Source: Qingrenia yutianensis (GTDB taxonomy: Bacteria > Bacillota > Clostridia > UMGS1810). From it: DNA of 64,000 bases. Positions 33,542 through 41,898 of the stretch are shown here, in pieces. The stretch's first letter is position 1, and the number at the start of each line of letters is the position of its first letter. The DNA lies in contig NZ_JACRTE010000008.1 of assembly GCF_014385105.1 (NCBI RefSeq), forward strand, positions 15,139 through 79,138, read 5' to 3'. The position numbers and the translations under genes were made by a program. The notes beneath the pieces were generated by a model. That model worked only from the letters and a program-made list of their open reading frames with translations, made no database searches and was not told where the DNA came from.

Positions 33542-33805
33542 ACAGGCTGATAACAGCTTTTACTGATCTTTGACAAAGAAAGCGACTCGACCGCAGTATA
33601 GGCAGTCTTTCAACATTCAGTCATAGCAGAGCTTATACAGTAATGCGCGATAATGGCACAGGCTTAGATTTTGGGCTTCATTTTCCTTTATGCCGGAGCG
33701 AGAAACATTTTTACCGTAAACGCAAAATAAAAGGCAATTTTGCATTGCGACGACGCTATGATGAAATAATGATACTCCCGTCTTGAACGCGTCACTGCAT
33801 TGGGC

Positions 33806-33860
33806 GGTTGCGTAAGACCTACGCAGAGGGTGAAAGTCCCGTGAGCCGTGCCATCGGCTG
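33806..33860 (+). ncRNA. Three consecutive small hairpins upstream of xis
   Basis: TGCGT-aagacc-TACGCA (33809-33825), GGG-tgaaagt-CCC (33828-33840) and AGCCG-tgccat-CGGCT (33844-33859) follow one another with almost no spacer. The GGTGAAAGTCCC part recalls 5' regions of bacterial group II introns, but the rest of an intron is not present. It may be a leader element, or an intron remnant. Evidence is sequence pairing only. Confidence 0.35.
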
Positions 33861-33937
33861 TCAGACTGTCGTTAAACAAAATGAAATTGCAAACTACGAT
33901 TAAATAATAAATTGAGTTTTCAAGGAAGGTGAAATAT

Positions 33938-34144
33938 GTGGAAACTACTATTGATGTACCCGTATGGGAAAAATACACTTTGACGATTGAGGAAGCCTCA
34001 AAATATTTTCGTATCGGCGAAAACAAACTGCGAAAACTTGCGGAAGAAAATCTAAATTCGGGCTGGGTTATTATGAACGGCAACCGTATTCAGATAAAAC
34101 GCAAAAAATTTGAAAAGATAATTGACGATGTTGACATAATTTAA
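33938..34144 (+). CDS. xis: Excisionase (Tn916 Xis-like)
   Basis: A 68-residue winged-helix protein: VPVWEKYTLTIEEASKYF and RIGENKLRKLAEENLNSGWV followed by NGNRIQIKRKKFEKIIDDV match Tn916 Xis closely. Xis bends the element ends and pushes Int toward excision. AAGGAAGG (33922-33929) favours GTG 33938 over the GTG at 33929 inside that site. Confidence 0.9.
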   Translation: METTIDVPVWEKYTLTIEEASKYFRIGENKLRKLAEENLNSGWVIMNGNRIQIKRKKFEKIIDDVDII

Positions 34145-34153
34145 CGAAGAGCC

Positions 34154-34182
34154 TTGATTTTTCGCTTAAAGCGCGGTAGAAT
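34154..34182 (+). promoter_or_regulatory. Candidate int promoter inside an inverted repeat
   Basis: TTGATT (34154-34159), 17-base spacer, TAGAAT (34177-34182). The -35 lies in AAGAGCCTTGAT (34147-34158), which can pair with ATCAAAGGCTCTT (34197-34209), so promoter use and a hairpin ahead of int overlap. Confidence 0.5.
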
Positions 34183-34234
34183 ATTTATAAGTTATATCAA
34201 AGGCTCTTTCCGTTGCGGAAAGGAGCGTTGCAAA

Positions 34235-35488
34235 ATGTCGGAAAAAAGACGCGATAATAAAAATCGTATTTTGCAAACGGGCGAGAGCCAAAGACAAGAC
34301 GGCAGATATGCTTATAAATATGTTGACAGAAACGGGAAATCAAAATTTGTCTATTCGTGGAGGCTTGTGCCGACAGACAAAACGCCGAACGGGAAGCGCG
34401 AGGATTTATCGCTTCGTGAAAAGGAAAAAGAAATACAAAGAGACCTTGACGACGGGATAAACCCTGACGGCAAAAAGATGACGGTATGCGAGCTTTACGA
34501 AATGCACACCAAACACAACGGCAATGTTAAACCAAACACCGTTGCGGGGCGCAATCATCTTATGAAAATCATCTCCGAGGACAGGCTGGGCAGCTGTGCT
34601 ATTGAAAATGTCAAACCGGCAGATGCAAAAGAATGGGTTTTGAGAATGAAAGAAAACGGTTTTGCTTTTAAGACGATTAAAAACTATAAGCGTTCGTTAA
34701 GCGCGGCTTTTCATACGGCGGTGATTAACGATTTCATACGAAAAAATCCGTTTGAATTTGAAATTGCCGACGTTATCGAAGATGACACGCAGCCCAAAGA
34801 AGCGCTTTCTTACGAGCAGGAGCGACAGTTTTTCGACTTCATAAGAAATGACAAAACATTCGGCAAGCATTATTATGATTTAGTCATTTTACTCGGTACG
34901 GGACTTCGTATTTCGGAGCTGTGCGGATTGACTTATGAAGATGTGGATATGGAACGCCGCATAATAAATGTTAATCATCAGATACTTTACGATGCAGATA
35001 ACGGATATTATGTTTCGGAGCCTAAAACAAAAAACGGAGACAGACAGATTCCTATGTCGGAAACGGTATATGACGCATTTTCGAGAGTGATTGAAAATCG
35101 CAGACCTTCAAGCTATGAAATTGAGTACAAAGGAAAAATATTGACAAATTTCATATTTTGCAAGCAGAACGGCGAGCCGCTTACCTCCTGCTGCTATGGA
35201 ACGGTGTTTAAGCGTTCAAGACAAAGATTTAAGAAATATTCAGATGTAGGACTGCCAAAAGCTATGTCGGCTCATACGCTGCGGCATACATTCTGTACCA
35301 AAATGGCAAACGCCGGAATGAATCCCAAATCGCTTCAATATCTTATGGGACACGCAAATATCACTATGACGCTGAACTATTACGCTCACGCTACATACGA
35401 GTCCACAAAAGATGAATTTGACAGGATAACGGGTACGAAGCCGATAACGAATTTGCCAAAACGGGCGGTGAAATACATTTCCGCATAA
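34235..35488 (+). CDS. int: Tyrosine integrase (Tn916 Int-like)
   Basis: A 417-residue integrase. The N-terminal arm-binding domain begins MSEKRRDNKNRILQTGESQ, nearly identical in pattern to Tn916 Int. The catalytic set is Arg in GTGLRISEL (about 225), His-Arg in SAHTLRHTFC (about 347), a further His in LMGHANITMT, and the nucleophile Tyr in LNYYAHATYE (about 382). It carries out excision and integration of the outer ICE. ATG 34235 follows AAAGGAG; the longer upstream frame is rejected on homology to Tn916 Int. Confidence 0.96.
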   Translation: MSEKRRDNKNRILQTGESQRQDGRYAYKYVDRNGKSKFVYSWRLVPTDKTPNGKREDLSLREKEKEIQRDLDDGINPDGKKMTVCELYEMHTKHNGNVKPNTVAGRNHLMKIISEDRLGSCAIENVKPADAKEWVLRMKENGFAFKTIKNYKRSLSAAFHTAVINDFIRKNPFEFEIADVIEDDTQPKEALSYEQERQFFDFIRNDKTFGKHYYDLVILLGTGLRISELCGLTYEDVDMERRIINVNHQILYDADNGYYVSEPKTKNGDRQIPMSETVYDAFSRVIENRRPSSYEIEYKGKILTNFIFCKQNGEPLTSCCYGTVFKRSRQRFKKYSDVGLPKAMSAHTLRHTFCTKMANAGMNPKSLQYLMGHANITMTLNYYAHATYESTKDEFDRITGTKPITNLPKRAVKYISA

Positions 35489-35546
35489 GTTGTAAACATA
35501 GGTTTTACTACTTAATTTACTACTTTTGAAAGCGAAAACATAAAAA

Positions 35547-35644
35547 CATTTAAGAAATTATAAGAATATCGGCTAAAAACCAAAATGCCGCAAAGCCTTG
35601 TAAAATAAAGACTTAACGGCATTTAAGAAGTTATAAAAGGATAT
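35547..35644. repeat. Direct repeats at the ICE right end, probable Int arm sites
   Basis: CATTTAAGAAATTATAAGA at 35547-35565 and CATTTAAGAAGTTATAAAA at 35620-35638 are direct repeats 73 bases apart, both followed by a TAT/GATAT block. They lie between int and the end of the element, where Tn916 keeps the DR2 repeats bound by the Int N terminus. The junction with the chromosome is expected shortly after 35644. Confidence 0.55.
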
Positions 35645-35673
35645 TGAAAAAATTAAACTATTTTTATACAAAA

Positions 35674-35699
35674 AAAGGAGCAGATAAAGCCACTCCTTT
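35674..35699 (-). terminator. Terminator of the GNAT/rluB operon
   Basis: On the minus strand AAAGGAG and CTCCTTT (35674-35680 and 35693-35699) pair around a 12-base loop, followed by a T-tract. It lies 22 bases beyond the acetyltransferase stop. Confidence 0.7.
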
Positions 35700-35720
35700 G
35701 CAAACTCAAAAATTTTTTAT

Positions 35721-36131
35721 TCAGTTTTCTTCATTGTGGCATTTTGCGTCAAAATAGCCTTTGAGATTTACATAGTAAACGTCTTTTTCAACCCTGCCGC
35801 CGAGTGTTATTTCGTCAACCTTTTTAAACCTCAAAAGACGCATAAGGTCTGAAAGATTTTCATTTTTGCAAATAACGGGATAAATTTCGCGGCGCTCGAT
35901 AAAATTGAGCATCGACTTTCCTATTCCGTGGGCAAGCATTTTAAAACCTTCGTCCGCAATGTAAACATCGCAAATCTCGGCAAAATCGGCAAAAACCTTC
36001 ATTTTGCCTATTCCTATCAGCTCGTCTTTATCTTTTGCAACCATATAAAACGTGTTGTCCGTCTTTTTTTCAAATCCCGATTTTTCCGCAAAAGAACCGT
36101 CCAGCTCCATATAAGGCTTAATCTCAATCAC
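35721..36131 (-). CDS. GNAT-like acetyltransferase
   Basis: A 136-residue protein starting VIEIKPYMELDGSFAEKSGF, with strand/helix pattern and DELIGIGKMKVF, CDVYIADEGFKMLAHGIGKSM, which carries the GNAT acetyl-CoA loop pattern in weak form. GTG 36131 is favoured because homologous proteins begin with IEIKPY and GGGGGC lies 6 bases upstream; a longer start at 36155 would overlap rluB by 32 bases. The substrate is unknown. Confidence 0.65.
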   Translation of the reverse strand: MIEIKPYMELDGSFAEKSGFEKKTDNTFYMVAKDKDELIGIGKMKVFADFAEICDVYIADEGFKMLAHGIGKSMLNFIERREIYPVICKNENLSDLMRLLRFKKVDEITLGGRVEKDVYYVNLKGYFDAKCHNEEN

Positions 36132-36858
36132 TGTTTTTGCCCCCGTTTCCGACAAGAATTTTAATTTCCGCGTCGTTTAAATGACGCCATTTTCCGAGCG
36201 GAAGATTTCCCAGCGTGACCGTCGAAATTGCAACGCGCTGAAGATGCATAACGCGGTGTCCGACCGCCTCGAGCATTTTTCGCACCTGTCTGTTTCTGCC
36301 CTCTTTTATTTTTATCTCCACAACAGAGCTGTTTTTGCCGACTTCAATAACGTCAGCCTTTGCCTTTCTTGTGCGCACACCGTCGATAATAACACCGTTT
36401 TCAAGCTTGGAAAGCGCAAACCTGTCGGGAACGCCGTTCACATAAGCGTGATAAACCTTTTCAACATTGTGTTTCGGGTGCGAGAGAGTGTATGCAAAAT
36501 CGCCGTCGTTGGTGAGAATTAAGAGTCCCTCGGTGTCCGCGTCCAGTCTGCCGACGGGATAAATGCGCCCGTTTACGTCGCCCAGAAGGTCGAGAACCGT
36601 GTTTCTGCCGAACTCGTCGCTCGCGGTGGTTACGTATCCCGACGGCTTGTTGAGCATAATATAATATTTTTTCTTTTCAAGCTGAACTTTCTTGCCGTCA
36701 ACCTCAACTTCATCGCCGTCCGTAACCTTTGTGCCCAGCTCGGTCACGATTTTGCCGTTGACCTTAACCCTGCCGTCGGTGATGATTTTCTCCGACGCAC
36801 GGCGCGACGCAACATTCGCCATTGCAAGATACTTCTGCAATCTCATTTCATTATCCAT
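36124..36858 (-). CDS. rluB: RsuA/RluB-type 23S rRNA pseudouridine synthase
   Basis: A 244-residue enzyme that makes pseudouridine in 23S rRNA. The S4 domain is at the N terminus (MRLQKYLAMANVASRRASE); the catalytic Asp lies in VGRLDADTEGLLILTND (about 105); the RNRQVRKMLEAVGH motif lies near 195. It is complete. It overlaps the next gene by 8 bases. A tandem duplication has placed a truncated second copy upstream (37158-37568). Confidence 0.93.
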   Translation of the reverse strand: MDNEMRLQKYLAMANVASRRASEKIITDGRVKVNGKIVTELGTKVTDGDEVEVDGKKVQLEKKKYYIMLNKPSGYVTTASDEFGRNTVLDLLGDVNGRIYPVGRLDADTEGLLILTNDGDFAYTLSHPKHNVEKVYHAYVNGVPDRFALSKLENGVIIDGVRTRKAKADVIEVGKNSSVVEIKIKEGRNRQVRKMLEAVGHRVMHLQRVAISTVTLGNLPLGKWRHLNDAEIKILVGNGGKNSD

Positions 36859-36876
36859 ATGTGTTTCAAATCCTCT

Positions 36877-37189
36877 CTAAAAAGCGCGCCCGAGCCAGAT
36901 TTCAAAAATTCTCCCGGCATTTTCGGAAAACGCGCCGCCGCTTATTTTTTCTTTTATGTTCTTTTTCTTATCCGCATTCCCGCCGGATACAACCCTTGCG
37001 CTTATGCGTCTGTTTCCTGCATTTATGTTAATTTTTCCTATATCCGCACCGGTTTTCACGGGCGCGTCAAGGTGTATTTTTTCTCCGTAATCAAACGAAA
37101 TCTCAACATTTTCATCTTTTTTTGCCGTCACAAAAATATCGTCTGCAAAAACGCATTTTACATATTCTTTATCCGAACCCGAAACGGGC
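36877..37189 (-). pseudogene. dacF 3' fragment from the 710-bp duplication
   Basis: The C-terminal part of the carboxypeptidase at 37587, identical to it, from the junction (37189) to its stop. It lacks the signal peptide and all active-site motifs. The 84-residue open frame within it has no ribosome binding site of its own. Confidence 0.85.
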
Positions 37190-37568
37190 GCGAGAGAGTG
37201 TATGCAAAATCGCCGTCGTTGGTGAGAATTAAGAGTCCCTCGGTGTCCGCGTCCAGTCTGCCGACGGGATAAATGCGCCCGTTTACGTCGCCCAGAAGGT
37301 CGAGAACCGTGTTTCTGCCGAACTCGTCGCTCGCGGTGGTTACGTATCCCGACGGCTTGTTGAGCATAATATAATATTTTTTCTTTTCAAGCTGAACTTT
37401 CTTGCCGTCAACCTCAACTTCATCGCCGTCCGTAACCTTTGTGCCCAGCTCGGTCACGATTTTGCCGTTGACCTTAACCCTGCCGTCGGTGATGATTTTC
37501 TCCGACGCACGGCGCGACGCAACATTCGCCATTGCAAGATACTTCTGCAATCTCATTTCATTATCCAT
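37158..37568 (-). pseudogene. rluB truncated copy from the 710-bp duplication
   Basis: The first 126 or so residues are identical to RluB (S4 domain and GRLDADTEGLLILTND), then the frame crosses the junction and ends SRPFRVRIKNM. The catalytic Asp is present but the C-terminal half of the fold is missing, so a stable enzyme is unlikely. The start region is intact, so it may be translated. Confidence 0.85.
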
Positions 37569-37586
37569 ATGTGTTTCAAATCCTCT

Positions 37587-38732
37587 CTAAAAAGCGCGCC
37601 CGAGCCAGATTTCAAAAATTCTCCCGGCATTTTCGGAAAACGCGCCGCCGCTTATTTTTTCTTTTATGTTCTTTTTCTTATCCGCATTCCCGCCGGATAC
37701 AACCCTTGCGCTTATGCGTCTGTTTCCTGCATTTATGTTAATTTTTCCTATATCCGCACCGGTTTTCACGGGCGCGTCAAGGTGTATTTTTTCTCCGTAA
37801 TCAAACGAAATCTCAACATTTTCATCTTTTTTTGCCGTCACAAAAATATCGTCTGCAAAAACGCATTTTACATATTCTTTATCCGAACCCGAAACGGGCG
37901 CGGTAAAGGCGTAATCGCCCTTTTTAACTATATTTACAGCCTTGTAATTGTCAATAGCATACGACATCATATTTTTGTGGTCATTCCAGTCGTCGGGTGC
38001 ATAAAGCGTCACCGCGATAACGCGCAGATTGTCTTTGTTCGCGCTCGACACCAAACACCGCCCCGACCGCTTTGTAAAGCCGGTTTTCACACCGTCGCAA
38101 TAATCCAGCAAAAACAAAAGCTTGTTGTGGTTTCGGAGCGTCCGCCCGTAGGTTCTGCCCTCCCACGGCATTTTTTTCTGCTTCGACGACACAATTTCAC
38201 AAAACTTTTCGTTGTGCATAGCATAGCGCGTAATCATTGCCAAATCGTACGCAGTGGTGTAATGCCCCTCCTCGTCCAGACCGTTCGGATTTTTAAACGA
38301 CGTGTTGACCGCGCCGATTTTTTCCGCCGTATCATTCATAAGGCGCGCAAAATTCTCAACCGAACCCGAAACGTGAAGCGCAAGCGCCACCGCAGCGTCG
38401 TTTCCCGACGAGAGCATAAGCCCGTAAACAAGGTTTTCTACGGTAATTTTTTCGCCGTACCCAAGATACATTGACGAGCCTTCCACCCCGACAGCGCGTT
38501 TGTCCACGGTGACAACCTCGGACAAATCCGCGTTTTCAATGGCGCATATTGCCGTCATAATCTTCGTGGTGCTCGCCATAGAAAGGCGCTGCGACGCGTT
38601 TTTTTCAAACAAAACGTCACCCGAATAAAAGTCGATAAGCACCGCGCTTTTTGCGGAAACCGACAGCGCCGAAACGTCCGCACCGCACAAAAAAACCGCC
38701 GACGCCAAAATTAAGCAAAGAACCTTTCGCAA
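37587..38732 (-). CDS. dacF: D-alanyl-D-alanine carboxypeptidase (S11, DacF type)
   Basis: A 381-residue exported enzyme trimming stem peptides of peptidoglycan. A signal peptide (RKVLCLILASAVFLCGADV) is followed by active-site motifs STTK (SMASTTKIMTA), SGN (LMLSSGNDAAVAL) and KTG (DGVKTGFTKRSG), then a beta-rich C-terminal domain. TTG 38732 is preferred over GTG 38741, which overlaps the GAGGTGA site. In clostridia this gene is often linked to rluB, as here. Confidence 0.9.
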   Translation of the reverse strand: MRKVLCLILASAVFLCGADVSALSVSAKSAVLIDFYSGDVLFEKNASQRLSMASTTKIMTAICAIENADLSEVVTVDKRAVGVEGSSMYLGYGEKITVENLVYGLMLSSGNDAAVALALHVSGSVENFARLMNDTAEKIGAVNTSFKNPNGLDEEGHYTTAYDLAMITRYAMHNEKFCEIVSSKQKKMPWEGRTYGRTLRNHNKLLFLLDYCDGVKTGFTKRSGRCLVSSANKDNLRVIAVTLYAPDDWNDHKNMMSYAIDNYKAVNIVKKGDYAFTAPVSGSDKEYVKCVFADDIFVTAKKDENVEISFDYGEKIHLDAPVKTGADIGKININAGNRRISARVVSGGNADKKKNIKEKISGGAFSENAGRIFEIWLGRAF

Positions 38733-38794
38733 AAAAATCACCTCATATTAGATATATGAAACGATTTTTTCAAAAATCAATTTTCTTTGATAAA

Positions 38795-38992
38795 TCAGTC
38801 TTTCTTCTTTAATTTATGCTCCACACCGCAGTCGTCAACGGTGTAAACGTTGCTTAACTCCGAGCGCAGATTTTTCTTGATTTTGTCGATATACTCCCTG
38901 CGAAGCTTTGCCTGCTCCGCTTTTTCCGCGTCGGTAAGACCGCTTTCTTTCTCCTTTTTTGCAAGGTAGTTTATTCTTTCAACCATATTCAT
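38795..38992 (-). CDS. DUF896 family protein
   Basis: A 65-residue helical protein: MNMVERINYLAKKEKESGLT then AEKAEQAKLRREYIDKIKKN, the DUF896 (YnzC-like) signature. Function is unknown; in Bacillus a relative is SOS-linked. AAAGGCGGTGA sets ATG 38992; the longer frame up to 39046 lacks a ribosome binding site. Confidence 0.9.
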   Translation of the reverse strand: MNMVERINYLAKKEKESGLTDAEKAEQAKLRREYIDKIKKNLRSELSNVYTVDDCGVEHKLKKKD

Positions 38993-39185
38993 AAAAATCA
39001 CCGCCTTTAAAAAGTTATTATACATTATATTGCCTTGTTTTGTCAAATCTATATTTTTTATGAATAAAGTGTAAATATTTTGTCCGATTTTTCAATTTTC
39101 ATTGACCTTTGTGTAATTTTTGTGTATAATTAAATTTAAGAATTTATGCAATGCCGGTTTTTGAGGCAGAAATGGAGATTTTTAT

Positions 39186-40631
39186 ATGGAAAAGAAAACT
39201 TGTAAAATTTGCGGACGCGAATTTGAAACAGAAATCGAGGACGCTGAAATTTGCCCCGAATGTGAAAACGAACAGGCGGAGGAACAGGACGATTTGACGA
39301 TTGACGAAATTGAAAACACAGCGGAAGAAATGAGCGTCGGCGAAACGGCGGACGACACCGAAACCGACGAAAATACCGACGATGACGCTGACGGCGAGGG
39401 CGAACCGTTCGACGGCGGCTTGGAATCCGACGAAAATTTGAGCGAAGAAGAAATTCTCGCGCTTGAAGAAGAGGCACGCAAAAAAGAGGCGAAAAGGAAA
39501 AAAATCATCACAATAACCGCAGCGGTTGCAGGTGCGGCGGTGCTTGTGTCGGCAGTGCTTTTTGTTCCGTTCAAGAAAGACGACGCTGTTTACAAACCCG
39601 CAACGGTGGTAAACGCAGGCGAAAAAGCAAAGGTTATCAGCAAACGCACAAACCTTTTCACTCTCATTCAGTCGTCGATTGAATTTGCAAAAAATCCCGA
39701 CGCGGATATGATTATCGGCGGTGAAAAAATCGACAAGTCGCTTTTTGAATATTTCTACGAACGCGCACAGTATCAGCTCCTTATGAAAAACGGTATGAGC
39801 ACGGCATCAAACGACGAAATCAACAAATTCTGGGATAATGACGAAAACACAAAAACCGCGCTGACAAACGCAAAAAGAGATGTTATCACCTTTGTTGTGG
39901 CAAAACAGAAAGCCGCCGAAAAGGGAATTACGCTTACCGACGAAGAAAAAAGCAGTATCGACCAGTATATCAGCTCGTATGTAAACGATGAATTTTTAAA
40001 GCAGATGAAGCTTACAAAAGAGCAGGTTAAGTATATTCTCGAAGGTTCCACCCTCACCTCAAAGCTTGCACAGCAGGTTACAGGCGAGGAGGATAAATAC
40101 AATCTCACAAACGAGCAGGTTGAAGCTTATGTGAAAGCAAACGGCGAAAAAATTACCGCAAAGCATATTTTGTTTACAACGCTTGACCAGCAGACATATC
40201 AGCCCCTTCCGGACGAGAAAAAGGCTGAAGTTAAAAAGAAAGCACAGGAAACTCTCGATAAAATTAAAAACGGCGAGGACTTTGACAAGCTTATGAACGA
40301 GCTTTCGGAGGATCCGGGACTCAAACAGTATCCCAACGGATACACCTTTGGCAAAGGGGAAATGGTTGAAGGATTTGAAAAAGCAGCGTTTGCGCTTAAA
40401 GATAACGAAGTAAGCGACCTTGTTGAAACCGATTACGGCATACACATCATAAAACGCGTTCCGCTTACACTTTCCGATTCCGACATTCAGAACGCAAAAT
40501 CGGAGCTTCAGAACGCTTTGTTTGAGGACGAGATTTTAACTTGGGCAAAAAGTGTTAAAATTCTCACCAACGATGCCGCAATCAACGCTTCAAAGCCTGC
40601 GACGTACGGAACCGAAACCAAAGCAGAATAA
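39186..40631 (+). CDS. PrsA/SurA-like peptidyl-prolyl isomerase with a cytoplasmic zinc ribbon
   Basis: A 481-residue membrane-anchored foldase. The N terminus is a zinc ribbon (CKICGREFET with CPECENE), then a very acidic stretch (about 30-95), one membrane helix (IITITAAVAGAAVLVSAVLF, about 105-125), a SurA-N-like helical domain, and a parvulin domain (ITAKHILFTT to TDYGIHIIKR, about 318-430). It would fold proteins on the outer face. A zinc ribbon on the inner side is less usual for PrsA, which is normally a lipoprotein. Confidence 0.88.
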   Translation: MEKKTCKICGREFETEIEDAEICPECENEQAEEQDDLTIDEIENTAEEMSVGETADDTETDENTDDDADGEGEPFDGGLESDENLSEEEILALEEEARKKEAKRKKIITITAAVAGAAVLVSAVLFVPFKKDDAVYKPATVVNAGEKAKVISKRTNLFTLIQSSIEFAKNPDADMIIGGEKIDKSLFEYFYERAQYQLLMKNGMSTASNDEINKFWDNDENTKTALTNAKRDVITFVVAKQKAAEKGITLTDEEKSSIDQYISSYVNDEFLKQMKLTKEQVKYILEGSTLTSKLAQQVTGEEDKYNLTNEQVEAYVKANGEKITAKHILFTTLDQQTYQPLPDEKKAEVKKKAQETLDKIKNGEDFDKLMNELSEDPGLKQYPNGYTFGKGEMVEGFEKAAFALKDNEVSDLVETDYGIHIIKRVPLTLSDSDIQNAKSELQNALFEDEILTWAKSVKILTNDAAINASKPATYGTETKAE

Positions 40632-40666
40632 TCAGAAGGCTGAAATATTAAGTTTGGCAAATATTA

Positions 40667-40697
40667 AAAACGGCAGATATAGAATCTGCCGTTTTTT
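40667..40697 (+). terminator. Terminator after the foldase gene
   Basis: AAAACGGCAGAT (40667-40678) pairs with ATCTGCCGTTTT (40684-40695), followed by further T residues. Confidence 0.85.
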
Positions 40698-40745
40698 GCG
40701 TATTACAGCGTTATAAAAAATATTTGGAAAAAAATAAAAAAAGAC

Positions 40746-40774
40746 TTGATTTTTCATTTCGGTTGTTGTATAAT
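40746..40774 (+). promoter_or_regulatory. Promoter of tRNA-Leu
   Basis: TTGATT (40746-40751), 17-base spacer, TATAAT (40769-40774), 15 bases before the mature tRNA. Confidence 0.8.
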
Positions 40775-40789
40775 ATCATAGTAACATTT

Positions 40790-40876
40790 GCCGCTGTGAT
40801 GGAATTGGCAGACGTAGCGGACTCAAAATCCGCCGGTAGCGATACCGTGCCGGTTCGACTCCGGCCAGCGGCACCA
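40790..40876 (+). tRNA. tRNA-Leu (CAA)
   Basis: An 87-base class II tRNA with a long variable arm. Acceptor GCCGCTG pairs with CAGCGGC; anticodon stem GCGGA/TCCGC encloses CTCAAAA, giving anticodon CAA. The T-arm GGTTCGACTCC and encoded CCA are present. Confidence 0.95.
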
Positions 40877-40878
40877 CG

Positions 40879-40909
40879 TCGGAATGGACTTCGGTCCATT
40901 CCGATTTTT
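40879..40909 (+). terminator. Terminator after tRNA-Leu
   Basis: TCGGAATGGAC (40879-40889), TTCG loop, GTCCATTCCGA (40894-40904), then TTTTTC. Confidence 0.9.
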
Positions 40910-41000
40910 CTTTGCGGAAAAATCAGTCATATGCTCCGTCATTCCCGATTTATCACAAAAGGAGGAACAGTACGGCGAACGGCTGATTTTTTATGAAATA

Positions 41001-41030
41001 AAAAATCGGAACAAGCAAAACCTGTTCCGA
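41001..41030 (-). terminator. Terminator after tRNA-Arg
   Basis: On the minus strand TCGGAACAGG pairs with TTGTTCCGA around a short loop (41006-41030) and is followed by TTTTTTA. Confidence 0.8.
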
Positions 41031-41032
41031 CA

Positions 41033-41109
41033 TGGCGCGCTATGAGGGATTCGAACCCCCGACCTTTTGGTTCGTAGCCAAACACTCTATCCAGCTGAGC
41101 TAATAGCGC
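41033..41109 (-). tRNA. tRNA-Arg (ACG)
   Basis: A 77-base tRNA on the minus strand. Acceptor GCGCTAT pairs with ATAGCGC; D-arm TAGCTCAGCTGGATAGAG; anticodon stem TTTGG/CCAAA encloses CTACGAA, giving ACG; T-arm GGGGGTTCGAATCCCTC; encoded CCA at 41033-41035. Confidence 0.95.
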
Positions 41110-41223
41110 AAAATATTTACTTTTTCAAAACACTAGAGTATTATATCACAATCAAAATCAAAAATCAAGTGTTTATTTCAATATTTTTCATTTCTTTTCG
41201 AATATTTTCAGATTTTGCCTCTG

Positions 41224-41898
41224 TTACAGGTCCATTCTGAATATTTTACCCTTTTGTGCTTTCATTTTCTGCACAAAATCGGGAACGTTTTTTATTTTCT
41301 CATCAAATTCCATACCGCCGAGCGACTCGCGCAGGCCGACGTGATTATCTGTGCCTGCACTGTAAAAAAGCCTGTAATTATCGGCATATTCCTTTGCACG
41401 CGCGTTTTCAAAATCGGTACGGCACGCGTTATAAATCTCAACTCCGTCCACATTGCGCGGAAAAAGACGTATCATATTGATGTAACTCGCCTCGCGGAAC
41501 GGGTGCGCGTGAATTATCAAAGCGCCATCGCTGCGTGCAAAATCGCAAAATTCGGTCGTTCCGAGTGACATAACATCAGGATGCGACAAAAGCCAGTTTT
41601 TATCCAAACCGTACACCAAAACATCGGTGCCGTGATACGAATACTCAAAGCCGAAAAACACATCAATGCCAAGCTTTTCACCTGTTTTTTTCGCATTTTC
41701 AAAACCCAAACAAAAGTCGTTCACCATCTTGTCCCAGCTCTGACTGCGATCAACAGTTGTGTTGCCGTTAAAAAAGTGGTCGGTGATAAAAACGCCGTCA
41801 AATCCCTGATTTTTATAAAATTCAACCAGTTTTTCCGCCGTGATGTGCGAGCATTTGCTCCCTTCGCTTGTGTGACAGTGAGTTTCGTATTTATACAT
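41224..41898 (-). CDS. PHP-domain phosphoesterase
   Basis: A 224-residue metal-dependent hydrolase of the PHP family. Metal ligands are seen in YETHCHTSEGSKCSH, GVFITDHFFNGN, ALIIHAHPFR and SAGTDNHVG. Substrates of such stand-alone PHP proteins include nucleotides and phosphosugars; none can be assigned. It is close to the duplicated EamA gene on the same strand. Confidence 0.85.
   Translation of the reverse strand: MYKYETHCHTSEGSKCSHITAEKLVEFYKNQGFDGVFITDHFFNGNTTVDRSQSWDKMVNDFCLGFENAKKTGEKLGIDVFFGFEYSYHGTDVLVYGLDKNWLLSHPDVMSLGTTEFCDFARSDGALIIHAHPFREASYINMIRLFPRNVDGVEIYNACRTDFENARAKEYADNYRLFYSAGTDNHVGLRESLGGMEFDEKIKNVPDFVQKMKAQKGKIFRMDL

Larger units (their letters stand above)
1..35660. mobile_element. 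ICE of the Tn916/Tn1549 type, left end outside the window
   Basis: The stretch holds the parts expected of a conjugative element in one block: VirB6, PrgI and VirB4 homologues, a NlpC/P60 hydrolase, topoisomerase III, antirestriction-like proteins, MobC and relaxase, then sigma factor, HTH protein, Xis and Int at the right end, in the Tn916 order. The coupling ATPase and left end are not seen and presumably lie to the left. The right end is placed between the int stop (35488) and the terminator of the next chromosomal gene (35674), probably just after the direct repeats at 35547-35644. A separate serine-recombinase element is nested at 1-2398. The exact attR is inferred. Confidence 0.85.
36480..37902. 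repeat. Tandem duplication of 710 bp (rluB/dacF)
   Basis: 36480-37192 equals 37190-37902. Every position I compared matches; the copies share GCG at the junction (37190-37192). The unit spans the 5' part of rluB and the 3' part of dacF, so a truncated copy of each is made while one intact copy of each remains. Confidence 0.9.

Noticed and set aside
33806..33860. Functional group II intron
   Set aside because: No reverse transcriptase gene and no domain V-like structure were seen nearby; only a short 5'-like fragment.
37569..38474. 301-codon plus-strand frame opposite dacF
   Set aside because: It lies fully antisense to a complete carboxypeptidase with all active-site motifs and shows no protein pattern.
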